The translations under genes and the position numbers were made by a program. A DNA stretch of 64,000 nt from Toxoplasma gondii ME49. Lineage: Eukaryota > Apicomplexa > Conoidasida > Eucoccidiorida > Sarcocystidae. Below are positions 23,511-36,487 of this stretch, piece by piece. Within the stretch, counting starts at the first letter, position 1, and each line of letters begins with the position of its first letter. The stretch lies in NCBI RefSeq assembly GCF_000006565.2, contig NC_031475.1:1571535-1635534 (forward strand). The letters run 5' to 3'. The notes beneath the pieces were generated by a model that made no database searches, was not told the origin of the DNA, and worked only from the letters and a program-made list of their open reading frames with translations.

Positions 23511-25349
23511 ATGGCAGATAGAACAGGCGAGGGACCTCCTGGAAAGCCTGGTACCGTCGAAGGCGCTGTTCTCTTTGGCGATTCCTCTTGGTGGGAGGAG
23601 TCCTCTTCATCTGGCGTGTCCGCAGGCGGCTTCGGTATCTGTGCGAGGTCCCGCAAGCGCACGTCGCCTTCGAAACGCACTGCCTCTAGTCATAAGCCAG
23701 GCGAACGTAGTGACCCAGACAGGAAGACCGCAGATGCTGGCGCTGCTGAGGAAGGGGCAAGTTCGCCGTCTCCGACCCCGAAGAGAAAACGGAAGCTGTC
23801 AGCTGCCCCCTCAAGCGTCATGGGTGTCAGCGTGAACGCTGCAGCGTACTGGAGCGCTGCTGCCTCTCAATGGCGACGACGGCCACGCGTGTCTCCAGCC
23901 TCAGACTCAGCGTTTTTCTCGTCTCGCGTCTTTGGCGACGTACCCGCACTCCCGCGAGACGAACGACTCGGAGGAGTTGCCGCTGCACATCTGCTTCCCT
24001 GCAAAATCTCCTTCACTGGAAACGCGCCCGTCAGACGACACTTCCGGCCTCAGGTCGCCTACGCAGTTCTCGGTGCAGACGAGGCAGAGGTACCTGAGGC
24101 GCAAGCAAAGGAAAAAGAGGATTCAGACACGGTTTCCACGGGTGTCGAAGACTCCCGTGAGTCCGAGAACCTTCCGCCAGCTTCTCAGTCGACACGGGTG
24201 AGGGATCCTAACTGTGCGTCTCCAAGGTGTGCAGACGCCTCTCTGGTCAAGAAGGGCGAAAGTGGAAAAGCCGGCGGCGCGAGACAGGCTGAAAACGGAG
24301 CTGCACAGACTCATCCGCTGAGCGAGACGGCACCCGTCGTTCTCGAGGCCCTTCTTCACGGCCGGCTGCTTCGCGGCCTGTCTCTGCCACTTTCTCACCA
24401 TGCCCTTCCTTCGAAGGGACTGAAGAAAAAACCGGAAGGAAGCGCTGACTCTGCGGACGCCTCCCCTGACAGGGGAAACGGATGGTTCTTGACCGAGGGT
24501 TGTGAAGGCTTCGTGGTAGCGGCTGCGCCAAGACAGGAGCCAGACGAGCAAGTGGAGATCGACGACGACGACGACGCATGCGAAGAGGCAAATTCAGAGG
24601 GAAAAACGGAGAAACTGCAGACCGTTGAGAACCCGCCGGTCGCCCCGAGAAAGGAACTTATTCCTCTAGGTGCACTGAGTCACCTCTGGTAAGTGTGGTA
24701 CAAAATGTCAAACCTCATACAAACAAACTGAGTTCTTACCTCCCCACTGCTACAAGGGTGTAAAGAAAAAATTACGTGTGTCTGCGCTGCAGCCATTCTT
24801 GCAAGATGGCGTTCGGATGAGCATCTATATCTACACGTCATGCCAAGAAAGACTCTCAAAAGAAAGCGTTTGAAAGACGCGTTGCACCTCCCAGAGTTTT
24901 CCTAAATACATGTAGATCATTTGGCTTCAAGGAATGTATCGCCTTTCTAGGATTCCTGTACGGACATCGCCCTGTGCCAAATGCTCAGAAATGCACTGCC
25001 CTAGAAAAGCCACTGATTGTTTGACCCCTCTCTCCAAAGACACCTTTTTCTTCAAGACCCAGCTTCGCCTGTGAGGCTTCAGTTACGCTCTCTGGCTTCA
25101 TGCAAGACAAACGTCTGCAGTGGTGTGACAAATTCGTTGCAGAGCGCTTTATGCGCGAACATTCTTAAATGTGTACATAGATGCGGAGCAGTTTATGTCT
25201 CAGTTTAGTGAACTCCTTTCTGGCGTTCTGGATGTTTTTTGTCGTCGCCCTTTTACAGCTACTGGCAGCAGGAGACGCTGCCCAGTCCCACGGACGACGT
25301 GATGCAGCTCTTGTCATTTATGCGGCTGGCGACTGCAGTAAGTTCTTAG
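23511..25349 (+). CDS. RNASEH2C: Ribonuclease H2 subunit C (non-catalytic), about 422 aa
   Basis: Exon 1 spans 23511-24688 and ends CTCTG|gtaagt; exon 2 begins at 25259 after ttttacag. Three conserved RNASEH2C segments appear in order: HLLPCKISFTGNAPVRRHFRP at about 160-180, HGRLLRGLSLPL at 283-294 (family pattern FRGR.L.G), and LCYWQQETLPSPTDD near 391-405, which matches the family's W..ETIPGPD motif before the closing helix (LSFMRLATA). The subunit scaffolds the RNase H2 trimer that removes ribonucleotides and RNA-DNA hybrids. The protein is more than twice the usual length because of acidic, low-complexity insertions (about 185-275 and 305-385) and a basic N-terminus with PKRKRK, a probable nuclear signal. 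The end is uncertain: the frame stops at 25347-25349, but GCA|gtaagt at 25338 could be a donor to another short exon. Confidence 0.75.
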
Positions 25350-26820
25350 GTCAGTCAACGGCCCCCTAAGCTGTTGTTCGATGTTTTCTGTTTGTTGCCG
25401 CTACTCTCGATTCTGCAAATCTTTTGAAAGTCAACTTATTGAGCTTGGTTTGTAGATTTAGAGTGTTCCTAGACGTGGTCGCACGCTGGAAGTCCCTTTC
25501 GGTAGAAGCCGTCGCTGCGCAGGGTGCGTGGCCATGGGTTTTCGTTGACAAGGAAAGAACAGAATCTCCATGGAAAAACCTTCAGCCAGACTTCGTGTGC
25601 CTGCTTATGCGATCTCCAGATGCACGACTGGCGAGACGAGATGCCCACGCCCGAGACGACTGAAGCATGACACCGACCGAATCCCAGAAAGCGACAAAGA
25701 AGACAGGGGGAATATCTACCCCCTTCTTTCTCATTTCTCAACATTTTGCGGAAAGGCGACTATCTGCAATATCTGCAGGCCGTTTTTGTCGATCTCATGT
25801 TGAACCAGTTTTCGTCCTTGTTCCTTGTCTTTTCCCTAGTCGCGGCTGCTATCTTTGCAACTTCCTGGTTTTGCTTATCGCGCTCTCAACTGCATGCGCT
25901 TTGATTGGAGAGTGCCCTCGCCTGCTGTGACACGGCTGTACCCAAAAGAAGAGCGAGACACAGAACACCAATTCCGACAGTCTCTAATTCCCCGGATTCT
26001 TGTCGGGACCACGCTTTGAGTTAAGTAGATGCACTAGCCTTGACAAGCGCTACTCGTTTTATACATGACAAAGAAGTCGTGATTGTCGGTCGACTGGTAG
26101 AATGTCGAACCTCGCTTCCACAAGACATGGTTTGAATCACGTGTACCACCGCTCTACAGTTAGCCACAGAGACTCATGCTTGGAGAATTCTGTGCAATTC
26201 TGCTCGACTGATTTTGTACAGAAGACCGCTGGAAGCAGCCAGTCAACAGACCACGTGCTTCCCCCAATCAGGAGCGAATCGTTTGCGCGTTTAACTTTTA
26301 TAAGAATTCCTTTACAGGAATTAGCTCGTATGACAGGCACCTTGCCTACCTATCGCACGAGACAAGAATGGGAACACTTTTCGGAGCAACAAAAACTGAT
26401 TCCTACCCAGAAAACAAAGCTGAAACTTGCCGCAACGGCAGTGCCGAGAGCCGGCGCCTTGTCCGTACATACAGCGCGAGCATGACGGAGAAGCGAGGAA
26501 GGCATGTACATTCACGAGTTGAAACTCTTTGAAATCGAGCCGGAAAACGTGATTTCCGTGACATTGACAATATCTTAACTCCTCAGAAAACAGTCTGTGC
26601 ACGGAAGGTAGGCGAATTGCGAAAGGAATGGGATTGCTAAAAAAGCGAGGGATACGGAGTAGAGATCCACTCGTCTACCGAGCCAGCCCGCAATTCAAAG
26701 TTAAAAAAGCATGCATTGTAGGCGCCGTCCGCGTCTGCCTGCTTTTCGTGTCGAGATCTCTCCGAAAAAGAGACACAGAAGAAACCTATTCCATCTCGGA
26801 AAGTGGGATGCTTGTCTCAC
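25350..26820. other. Tail-to-tail intergenic region
   Basis: About 1.5 kb between the converging RNase H2C and Rab3GAP-like genes; mostly 3' UTRs. A coding-like frame at 25429-25663 (+) follows a possible acceptor (ggtttgtag) but cannot be joined in phase to RNase H2C. A 127-codon ATG frame at 26102-26485 (+) has no recognisable feature. Confidence 0.35.
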
Positions 26821-29800
26821 TCATCCTAACCTTGTAGTCACCATACCAGCGAAGAGACACTGTGCGTTTCTCTCGATGGCGTATAGCCGAGCAGGTAGAA
26901 ATGCAGGAGACTCTTCTTCCCTTAAGTTTTCTTCCTCTGCCTGTTCTTCACCCCATTCGCAAATCTCTGCAGCGTCGTCTCTTCCCTCTGCAAGATCTTT
27001 CTCCTTTCTTTCTTTTCTTCCATCTGCTTTCATCAAACTGAGTGACATGCCGCGACGCCGCGTGTCGAGCGACGCGCGGAGACTCGCTAGTCGGTGGCTT
27101 CCGCTGAGCCGCCTGTTTTTCTCAGTCGATGGGTTTGTCTCCTCGTTCTTCGACGTCCGCAGTGCATCCTGCTTCTCCTTCAGCCCAAAAGGACGTCCAC
27201 GCTTGTCAAAAAACGAGGAAACATCCTCGCCCTGACAACAGACAGCGCGAGGGACTCGGCTCACCGCGGCAACCGAGTCCGGCGAAAGCGTTTTCTCTTC
27301 TCCCGCATGCGTTCCACAACACGCCGCTTCAGAACTAGAAGAGGAGGCTGTGGCACCGTTAGGAGTTGAAGAAATCAACTGGTAGGCCGCAGAGGGCGAC
27401 GAAGGTTGGAAAACTCTTTCATTCCTCGAGCTGAGAGAATGCGTAGTTGGAGAAGACGCAATTTGAAAAATGTATTCGACGGCAAAGGGTTTGCATGCGT
27501 CTTCGTCGCCTTCTGCGAGCACACACTCGGCACTGTTGCTTTCGCATTCCCCCCAGCCCCGGGTGGCGGCTTTTTCGGTATCCTTGACGTAAGCAAGGAT
27601 CGCCCGCTCCTCGTCTTTGTCGTCTACAGGGACTTCCACGTCTTGCGCGAACTCTTCGAGCTCAATTGGCGCCGGGGTTCGGTTCGAGAAGCAGGGGCTT
27701 GGGACGCATTCAAACAAACTCGGCTCCAGCTCCTCAGTCGCTTCGCTCTCCAGGTGGCGGTTGAGGACGCGCTCTGTGAGCCGAAGAGCAGCCTCGCCGA
27801 GCAGGCTGGGCAGGCCTCGAGGTACGCCTCTGGAGAGAGAAACATGGGGCAGATTGTCCGCGTAGCGATCGAACTTTTGCAGGAGAGAGGCCGCTCGAGC
27901 TGCTGTCACCTCACAGCGGAGAAACGCATCAAAGAGAGAAAGAGACGGCAGAAATGCACACGGAGACACCTCGTCCTCAGGGCCGAGCGCCGCCTCTGCT
28001 TTCCTGGAAGCACCAGAGAAAGACGAGTCGCTGGGCAGCGAGGTAGGTGCCAAAGCCACCTGAAGGACAGCCTGTCTCTGCAAGTCTGAAACTGCGCATC
28101 GAAGCGCAGGGAGTTCACAAGGAAAACACGGAGAAGCAGCGGTGGGCGAGGTCGAAGAAAGATGAGCAGACCGGTGAGGGGACACGTGAGGAGACAAGGG
28201 CGATAGGAAATGGCGGCAGCCACAGAGACAGGCGAGTTCCTGTCGAGGAGTTGCGGGCGAAGGGTGTTTTTCGCCTGACAATCTTGAGTCTACCACTGCG
28301 GCATCGAGGAGGGAACAGGCGCAAGCAGTTGTCCAAGTCTCGACGGCGCCCGTCATGAGACAACACAGCAGCTGCTGAAGGAGGTCGACGGCGCTGACGC
28401 TTTCCAAATAGTGCAGAGCCATTTCGCCTTCGACCTGAAAACAAGCAAGAAAGAGAGAAGGTATGCTCGCGGGAATGCAAGGGAAGCATGCGTTGGATTC
28501 AGGTATTCCTTCTGTGCCAGACAGTTGGTTGATCAAGACCAGGCTGCCTCTAACGGGTCTCGGAGTCTTTGCTCTGACGCATTTGGGGAAATCGGGGAAC
28601 AACCGGTCTGTCGGAGGAAGCCATTCCACGGTAAACTTAGGGTAGATCGCAAAATCGCTGACCCAAATCAAACCCTGTTCAGCGCCACGCGGCCCATTCG
28701 GTCACCAGGCGGGAGTGATAAACTCCTCATCCGTTCTCACATAGAACCATCGAAGTCGGAGAGACACCACAGACGAGCAACCACCGTTACCTGCGACCGA
28801 GGATCAACCTGGCACAAATGTACAAATATATACATGAAGGTTCTTCCTCTATTTATACGCGCTGTGGTGCATCCCCTACTAGCCAGTCCCCAGTTTAATG
28901 CACGATTACAGTGTGTACGAGATGAACGGGGGGTACGCCGTCTTCTGTCTCGAGTATGACTTGCTCTCCCATCGCCTTATGTAAAAGGAGAAACTACACG
29001 TTTCACGGTTCTTTCAGAGAGTTCAGTCCGAGATTGCCTTTGCCAAGTCGCTTGTCAAATGGTCTCTCCAACACGAGTCGTTTCGTCAGTCGCCCACGAA
29101 GATCTTCACAGAGGTCGGGATTCACTGGAAAGAAATCCTCTTCGACCTTAGCCCCTTAGGAAACAGCGAAGACAGACTGCTTACCACAGCATCGAAAAAA
29201 CGGTTTGGTGGCAGCGAGTGTTTGCTGCAGTCAGCTTCGCTCCAGACCCTCTCAGCACCCCTAGCTCTCACGGTCTTCGCTTCTTTCCTCACACCTTCCT
29301 TGTTCTCCTTCATCTTAACGCCGTGGTTAGCAGTGGCCTCCGCCGCAACTGCGGCAGCTCTCGCGACAGCCACAGCTGCGTTGCTCTTCATGCAAAGTTT
29401 CCCCGCTTTATGCGTGTTGCCGTTTCCTTCCTCGGCGCGGCCAGACGGTGGAACGGACCACTCTGACTCTCTGTCTTTCGCGGGAAAGTCCTCATCTTCC
29501 TTCTCCCAGGGAAAAGCAGAGAAAGAAGAAAGGCGGGCGGCCGTCTGTCTCGCCGCAGTTAGCGCCGCAGTACGCATGCGCAGCAGAAGCTCCTGGCGAT
29601 CGAGAAGAGCAGGAAGGTCGCAGGAAGAAAGAAGAAAAGGGCCCAGCGCTCGGAGACACCATTCGCTGAAGGCCGGGGCCATAGGAGACACCGAGGGACT
29701 GCCGAGATGAGAAGCTTGTGCTAGTTCGCTTTTCTGTAGTCCTTTGAACTCTGCCGTCCGAGCCCTCTCGAAGGCCCCTCGGCATGCTCTGAGGTAGTCA

Positions 29801-32800
29801 AAGGAACCGGTATCTGAACATCCAGTCTTCTCTCTTTTCTGTTCCGCTGACGTCACGAGCTGTGCGTCCAGGCGCGCCCGATGAAGTGCCAGAGTGAGCT
29901 CCGTGACGGGGGGCATTCCTGGAAGGAGAACAGGCACCCCTCCACTTCCTCGTGTCTTCCGATTGTTTGCTCGTCCCCAATGTCCGTTTCGGGAGGTCCA
30001 GTTGAGGAATCTATGGCTCTCGAAGGGTCCCGTGGACTTCGTGTCGCCCATGTAAGCGGCGGACGGGTTCTCGGGTCTCCGCAAGCTTCCTTCGTCTTTC
30101 TCTTGGCTAGCACCAGTCACGCCGTTGTTGTTCAGCCTTTCAGAGCCTTCGCCGAGAGAGGCACTCCTCGCCGTTCTCTCGTCCTCCCAGGCGACGACGC
30201 GGAGCTGCTGAATCGCGCAGTTCAGCTGCTGAAGGTGCTGGAGAAGGAGACAACCTCGGAAGTCGGGGAGCCCAACGGGCCCGTCCGGGGCGCAGGAGGC
30301 CCCAGCAGCAACCGCCACCGCTGCGGCTGCCTTGGCAGCCCTTCCGGGAGATGCAAAGCGGGAAGAGAACGACGGCGACGACAGGCTTGACGCGTCGACA
30401 AAGAAAGCAGTTGAAAGCAGAGCGTCTGTCGCAGAGCGATCTGCAGGCGATGATGCGAGAAAGGGGCTCGAAGCGGTCGGAGAGTTTCCGGATCGCCTGT
30501 CTTTGGAATGTCGACCAGCCACCACAGTTCTGGCGAGGGACGATGGAGAACAGCGCCACCGCTGCAACTTGTCTTTCAAGCTGTCGGAGCTGCGTCTCGA
30601 GAAAAATCCTTCTCTCTGCTTCACGATATCTTCCCCTAGATCTGGATTTCTTCGACAACTCTTCTCCACGAGCCCCCGCGCTCTCGGCCCCTCCACTGGA
30701 CTGCCTGGCGAGTCGCGGGCCAAGGCCGCGTCTTTGCCGGCTGCTGCTTCGCCAGCCTTGAGGGTTCTCTGGGCGCCGAGTCGCACAGGCGAAGGATGCG
30801 CGGCAGAGGCAAGACGAGGGAGAAGCGAACGCGACTCCCAGGCCTTTCGAACGGCAACGACAAAGAGGCTCCAGAATCGCTGGACGTGGAGAAGCGTCGG
30901 GAGACCTGCGACTGCCAAAGCGAGCTCGGACAGAAGACAGTTAGCAGGCGCGCCACGGACGAGAAGAGAGAAGGCCAGGAAGGTGTCACTTTCTGAGGAA
31001 ACACGGGGTGAGAAAACGCTTCGTGCATCTCCTCTGGAACGCGGCTGCTCCCGCTCCACGAAACCTGGCCCTTGAGCTGCATCAGAGTGAGCCGCGTCGC
31101 TCGCTCGCAGGTTCTTAAGAGCTTCAACAATAGCCAACTTGCGGGACTGGCGAAGTAAGTGCGACTTGTGCTCTTCAGGTTCGGAGGGACGCAGCAGTTG
31201 TTGGACAGCACGCTGCATGAAGAGTTCTTCGTTGGCAGAAAAACTCCGCTCTCGACGAAACCCGCCCGTCTCAAACGCCCCAAAGGCGATCTCGCCTCCA
31301 GCCCAGAACGACGTGTCTCCACCCGTTGTCGACTCGGCCGGCTCGAAGGGAAAAGGAATTTCCCATGCAGACAGAGAAGGCCGAACGTTCTCCTCACTCG
31401 AGGATGTTTGACTCGTGTCTCCGCCAACACCACTCAACCTCGGCTCCCAAATCTCCACTGGCTCCCGAGTCGTCTTCGTTCTTTCCTCTCCTCGTCCAAG
31501 GTCTCCGAGAAGTTGCACCCGCTCACTCGAAAAAGCCACGCCGATCCGACTTTGCGGGCTGCTGTAGCCGCTACTCGCTGGAAGAACAGAACCACAGCCA
31601 GATGCGTGAGGAGGAGCCTCCAGAGTACCTGAAGCCGATTCTTCATCTTTGGTCACCGCTTCTAGAGGCATGCAGTCAAGCGTCTGGCAGTCGAGGGCGC
31701 CGCTAAAGCTCGCGGATACGTGTCGCTCCCTCGCCAGCCTTCTGGTTGCCTTCTGTGTGTACCATCCGGTTTCCTCTGTCTCCAGGAACGATGCTTGCAA
31801 GGGTGAATGCGTCTCCTGTCCGTGCAGAGAGGCTCTGCCACTTGGACCTTCACCAGGCCTCACGGGAGTGGGAGGAAGGAAGTCCCTCGCTCTAGTCGAT
31901 GCACCCGAAGAGCTGTCCACAAACGGAGAGTTGCCCTCAGGGCGCCCTTCAGCATTTGTGGGAGCCCCCACAAACTGGGAAAAACTGTGGGTTTTCAACT
32001 GTGAAGCCTGAGAACGTGAACAAGAGGCCGCCGCCGGTGAGAAAGTGTTGTCCAGCAGAGGTCTTTCACGCCATCGTCGCGGAGCTTCAGAGTTCCGGTC
32101 CTCGGCGTCGAAAGCGAACCTTCCACTCGCTTCCAGGGCTTGCCCGAACAGCCGGCTGAGGCCGAAAAGCCGCGCTGTGAGAGGAAACGGAAGTGCGCCG
32201 GGGTGTCTCTGCGTCTCGAGCACTCTCAGAAGAGACTGACGCAGGCCTGCTTTCGCTGCGGGCGAAAACTCCGGAGCCGGTGAAGAAAAAAACAGTTCGC
32301 CAGTCTCCGGTGGGGGCGGAAGCCGACACAGAAGAGGTGCGATAGCGGCTAGGGCCTCGAGGCGAGCCTTGAACTGAAACTGATCACTCCTCTTTGTTTT
32401 GTCGGAGTCGTCGCTTCTTTCCACTTTCGCCTTCTCAGCCTCAAGGCCTCGCAAATTCGCGAGCCCGCCGGCACTAGCAGGCCGCCGCGAAAAAGCCAAG
32501 GAAACCTCTGAGCGGTCACCGGCTAGGTTTGCTTTCGGTGGCTGTCGAGTCTCGTCTCTGGAGGAGGGGGAAGAGGGAGATGCACAGGTGATACAGAGCT
32601 CACCCTGCAGCAGAAGACGGTGCAAGCGATGGATACGCTGAAGGAGAGCCCGGTGAGCTGTGAGACGAAGGGTGCAGGCGAATAGGGTCGCCTCCGGAAG
32701 CTCTTGAGGCCCTAACCACTCGCTGAAGTCTCCTGTGAAGCAACTGCGGCCAGACGCGTTGCTGCCTGAGCTTCGGTAGGCGAGAAGAGGACGAAAGGGC

Positions 32801-35800
32801 AGGGAGCGGCAGAAATGGAGAGAGTCGTAAGGGTCGGGCGTCGCCACGGAGAGCAGAAGCAGGAGATCTTTTCGGATGAGGACTCCAGAGGCTCCTCCAC
32901 TTTGAGATGTATGCAAAAAAACAGAAAGCGAAGGCGCGTCAGCCCGCATGTCGCCGCCGCCGTCCGCCTTGTCACTCGATTCCCCCTCACTCGCGGTCTT
33001 CCATTCGTCTCCGTCCTGTTCCTGATCTCTTGACTCGTCAGAGAAGTCAGTCTCTTGTTTAAGGAGAGTGGTATCGCCCCTCGTCGTTCTCTCCATCACG
33101 TTCGCTGACTCCCAGAGCTCCTCCACGCCTGCCCCCCCGATCGAAGACGGTTCCTCTTCCTCCACAACGCGATTCTTTCCACGGTTTTGGCGCCTCAGTT
33201 CAGCGGCAGATTTGGCAAAGAACGTGGGCCGAGGAAGAGAAGCAGGCCGAGCGGGAGGACTCGGAAGTTCTGCGACGAAGTAGGTAAACCGAAGAGACAC
33301 GCGGGTTCGCTCTTGAAGGGCCCGAAGAAGCGACGCCTGCCGCTGGCGACCCGAAGGAGACAAGAGCGCCGGCGGAGTGCCCACGCCCACAGTGCATGCA
33401 AAGTAGTTGAAGAAACCTACGGGAAGGCAGGCGCCCACGCAAGCAAAGATGGGCAGGGTGACAAGCCGACAATCTGGGAAGAGACGACATTGACAGGAGT
33501 CTCGCCACGGGTTTAGTGTCAGCCGAAAACGCAGATAGCGCAACACACACATAGGGTTCCATTTCCTCAAGTGTGGTGTCACCGCGTAAAAAAGAAGTCT
33601 GTACGACCAACAGTGTGCAGCGGACTCTACTTTGTCTGTTTGTGGAGACACGTCGGCAAGCAACCAACAAAAACTAGCTTTACTCTCTCCTGAGGGTAGC
33701 TCCACTTCATCCCCCCCAAGCGCTGCGCTGACGCACCTGTAAGACCAACGTCTTGATTTTCTCTCCTCACGACGTTGAAGGCGAAGAATTCGCACTGTCC
33801 TGACACTGTCGGAAGCATCCAAGGTGCACCATGAGATCTCTGTCTCCGAGGAATCCCCTGCTCTGGTATCATCGCCCAATGATTGTGTTCCTTTCTTTCG
33901 TAAGGAGACACCGCGCGTCCTTCTTCGTCACACTGTCCACAGATCCGCTGATATTGCTCTCCTTGACTTCCCCTCCCACTTCTCTCAATCCAAATCTCGC
34001 TGAATGTCCGGCACGCGGGGCTTGAAGCCGGCACCTGACCGCCGAGCGGGAGAGCCTCTTGAGTCGATTTTGAGGCCCACGAGGTGTAGGAACCGACAAA
34101 CAAATCCTGGTCCGCATCTACCACTGCGAATACCGGCAGCTCCCAGGATAACTGCTGCTGTTTCTCGACGGTGTCGCTCCAGCCCGCGTGTCTGGCGCGG
34201 TTACGCGAAGAAGCAGACTCTACCTGCTTGCGTCCGTCGTCCCCACCTTCGTCTGAAGGCTCAAGCGTCCCATCTCCTGAGAGTCTACGCAGAAGGCGTT
34301 TTTGTCTAAATTCGTGGAATTGGCGACACTCCTGATGTTGCAGTTCAACCACCGCGAGAGACAGGGCATTCTGCAGCATCCCAGCACTCGTTCGCGTCAG
34401 CGGAACCGGCTCCCACGACCCACATGGCGATGTATGTACACCCGAAGTAAGACCGCCATCGCCGGCGTTGCTGTCCGCGTGCGTAGACTCGGCATACACC
34501 CTCACGGCCTCAATGGTCAAGTACTCACCGACTGCGGTAGTAAAAAACACAGAAACGTGACTGCATGCCAAAGCGTTTGCCGAGCACAAGAGGCACATGT
34601 GGCAAATCACAGAAAAGCGAATCCGACGAGTCTGTTTGCAAAGCTTTGACCGTGAGAGTGCGAAGAAGCAGGTAAGAACGAAGTCCTCGGGGAGCGTTCA
34701 TAAACTGTAGATTGTGTGTCGGCAACTCTGGAACCGTGAAAACGAGAGAAAACTATACAATGCTGAAAAAGTACGTACGCGGATGTATGCCCACGCCGAG
34801 GTAGGAGAGATTGGCAGAGCGGTGCGAAATCCTGCAACAAGCCGGCTAACAACTGGTAGAATGTCAATGATTCTTTAGAGACGTGTCATCGGAGACATCG
34901 AATCTGGGCGACTGTTGCCCAATCTACACAACTGCGCACAGGACCAACGCAAAGTACTTGCCTGATTCCAAGCAGCCCCTTGGAGATATGCACACTGGAT
35001 GTTCCCCCTAACTGTATGAGAAATCCCGCGCCCACCTCGACAGCAATGTACCTCTGCCTGGAGACAAGACGCTAAAGTTACAACTTACCTCCAAATAGTC
35101 GGCGAATGGAAGTACAGCGGCTAGGGAAAGAAGAAGTACATTCCCGGCGCACTTCAGCTGCCTGAGCTTTTCTTTTAGCTTCCCACCGCTTCCTGCAGTA
35201 GCCTTCATCTAGCTCTGGTACATGTGATCCTGTTGTATGAGCGCCACTTTCAGTGTCTAACAAGTGTCTTTCGAGAGACGACAAGGACGGATTAGGATAG
35301 CTCTGAAAGACCTTTGTCTCGTGACAATTACGAGCAGCAAACGCGGTAAGACCGAACCAGTCTGACGAACCGCGTCGCGTCCTAGCTGCTTCTGCTGGCG
35401 CAGGTCCAACGCAGACACCAGCGTCTAACGTGTACGTACACCTCAGAGCGACGGGTTGCGCAGCACCTGCCGGTTGTTGAACGGCTGCATGTCTCGCTGC
35501 TGTAGAACCGAAAAGGCCACCAAGAAGGCCGGTGGCCTCAGTCCTGTCCTCATTTCTAAGCTGAAGAGGGAACGGTGCTGGAACTATCTGCGAGAGAATC
35601 AAGGGAGGCTGCGGTCGACACCGGATAGGAAGCACGTCACTAGCATGCGGCTCCGGCTGAATAAAAGGTCCCCGGCAACAGCAGAGCCCAGTGGGGAGTG
35701 ACCTCGCACGTCCGTCATTGATTCCTTCATCTCGAGAAGAGTCATGGTAGCATCTACAGATGGCAGATTTGAAGAAACCCTCACGGTGCTCGGTTGTACT

Positions 35801-36487
35801 TGGATGCAGCCGAAACGTGAGAAGTGCTTGAGCAAGATATTGGACGAGAACCTCGAAACTTGTGGCCCTAGTAAAATCAGCGAAATCAATTTGCCTCGAA
35901 AACAGAGAGAGCCCCCGGGCGGCTCTACAAAGCTGTTCCCGGATATCATGTTCTCGAGCATTTTCTCTGCGCTCGCTTGTCTCCCCTTCTGTGGTGACGG
36001 GAAGAGAGGAAGAGGACCACGCATCTGTCTCGCCGAAGGATGAAGGTTCATCTCCCCTTTGAGAAGATGAGGCAGACTGATGAACTGAAGGGTTGTGTAG
36101 TTTTGCTCGATGCTTCCGCGTAAAGGAACTCCATCGTCGTGAGAAAAGAGAAATGGGTGACGGCAGAGGAGCAAAATGAAGGCTCAAAGTTCGCGCAGAA
36201 GATGACTTCCTCTGACAGGGAACAGACCAGGTTGGTGTCGACACCGAAGACGGTGAAGGAGGAATTGGGGCAGCCACAAGCTCTTCTCTACTGTGGTGAC
36301 AAACGGAGCGTCTCGAGGTTAACAAGCTGATGCTCTTCTTTTCTTGTTCGTCAACCCTGACGCCAGAATCCAGGCCGCCTCGGCCTGCATCCAGAGAACC
36401 GCTCACTGGCGGTGCGTGCCTGCTGGATCTTTTTTGCTCTCCGCGGGTTTTTGGCGTCCTCTCTTCTGCTGATCGCAAACCCTCCAT
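26821..36487 (-). CDS. RAB3GAP1: Rab3 GTPase-activating protein catalytic subunit homologue (4 exons, about 2720 aa)
   Basis: Exons 36487-35089, 34531 to about 33796, about 33598-29185 and 28434-26821 give 8163 nt in phase. Family landmarks lie in order: IDFADFTRATSFEVLVQYL at about 200-218 (matches the N-terminal DFT.ASEWE block), DWFGLTAF, LPVFAVVDADQDLFVGSY, VSLRFTYFV, VQRFWSLFVVAVRKAWE followed after a long insertion by LPDFRGCLLLQHLQQLNC, then VPVLLPGMPPVTE, FSEWCLRALGPF, and across the last intron NRFFDAV|VEGEMALHYLES (family LFD...EAE..LHYL). Known members stimulate GTP hydrolysis on Rab3 and act as a Rab18 exchange factor with a second subunit. Disordered Ser/Arg/Glu-rich insertions make it about three times the animal length. 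The exon 2/3 junction (33800-33570) is unresolved; the rest is well supported. Confidence 0.82.

Noticed and set aside
25429..25663. Coding-like frame after RNase H2C (RFRVFLDVVARWKSLSV)
   Set aside because: It cannot be joined in phase to RNase H2C exon 2, and the conserved family sequence already ends at the preceding helix. Kept only as a caveat on the 3' end.
26102..26485. 127-codon ATG frame on the plus strand
   Set aside because: It lies in a tail-to-tail intergenic region, has no recognisable domain or localisation signal, and no splice-supported partner.
30332..31075. 247-codon open frame on the plus strand
   Set aside because: Antisense to the 1471-codon exon 3 of the Rab3GAP-like gene. 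It has no domain and no start or splice support.
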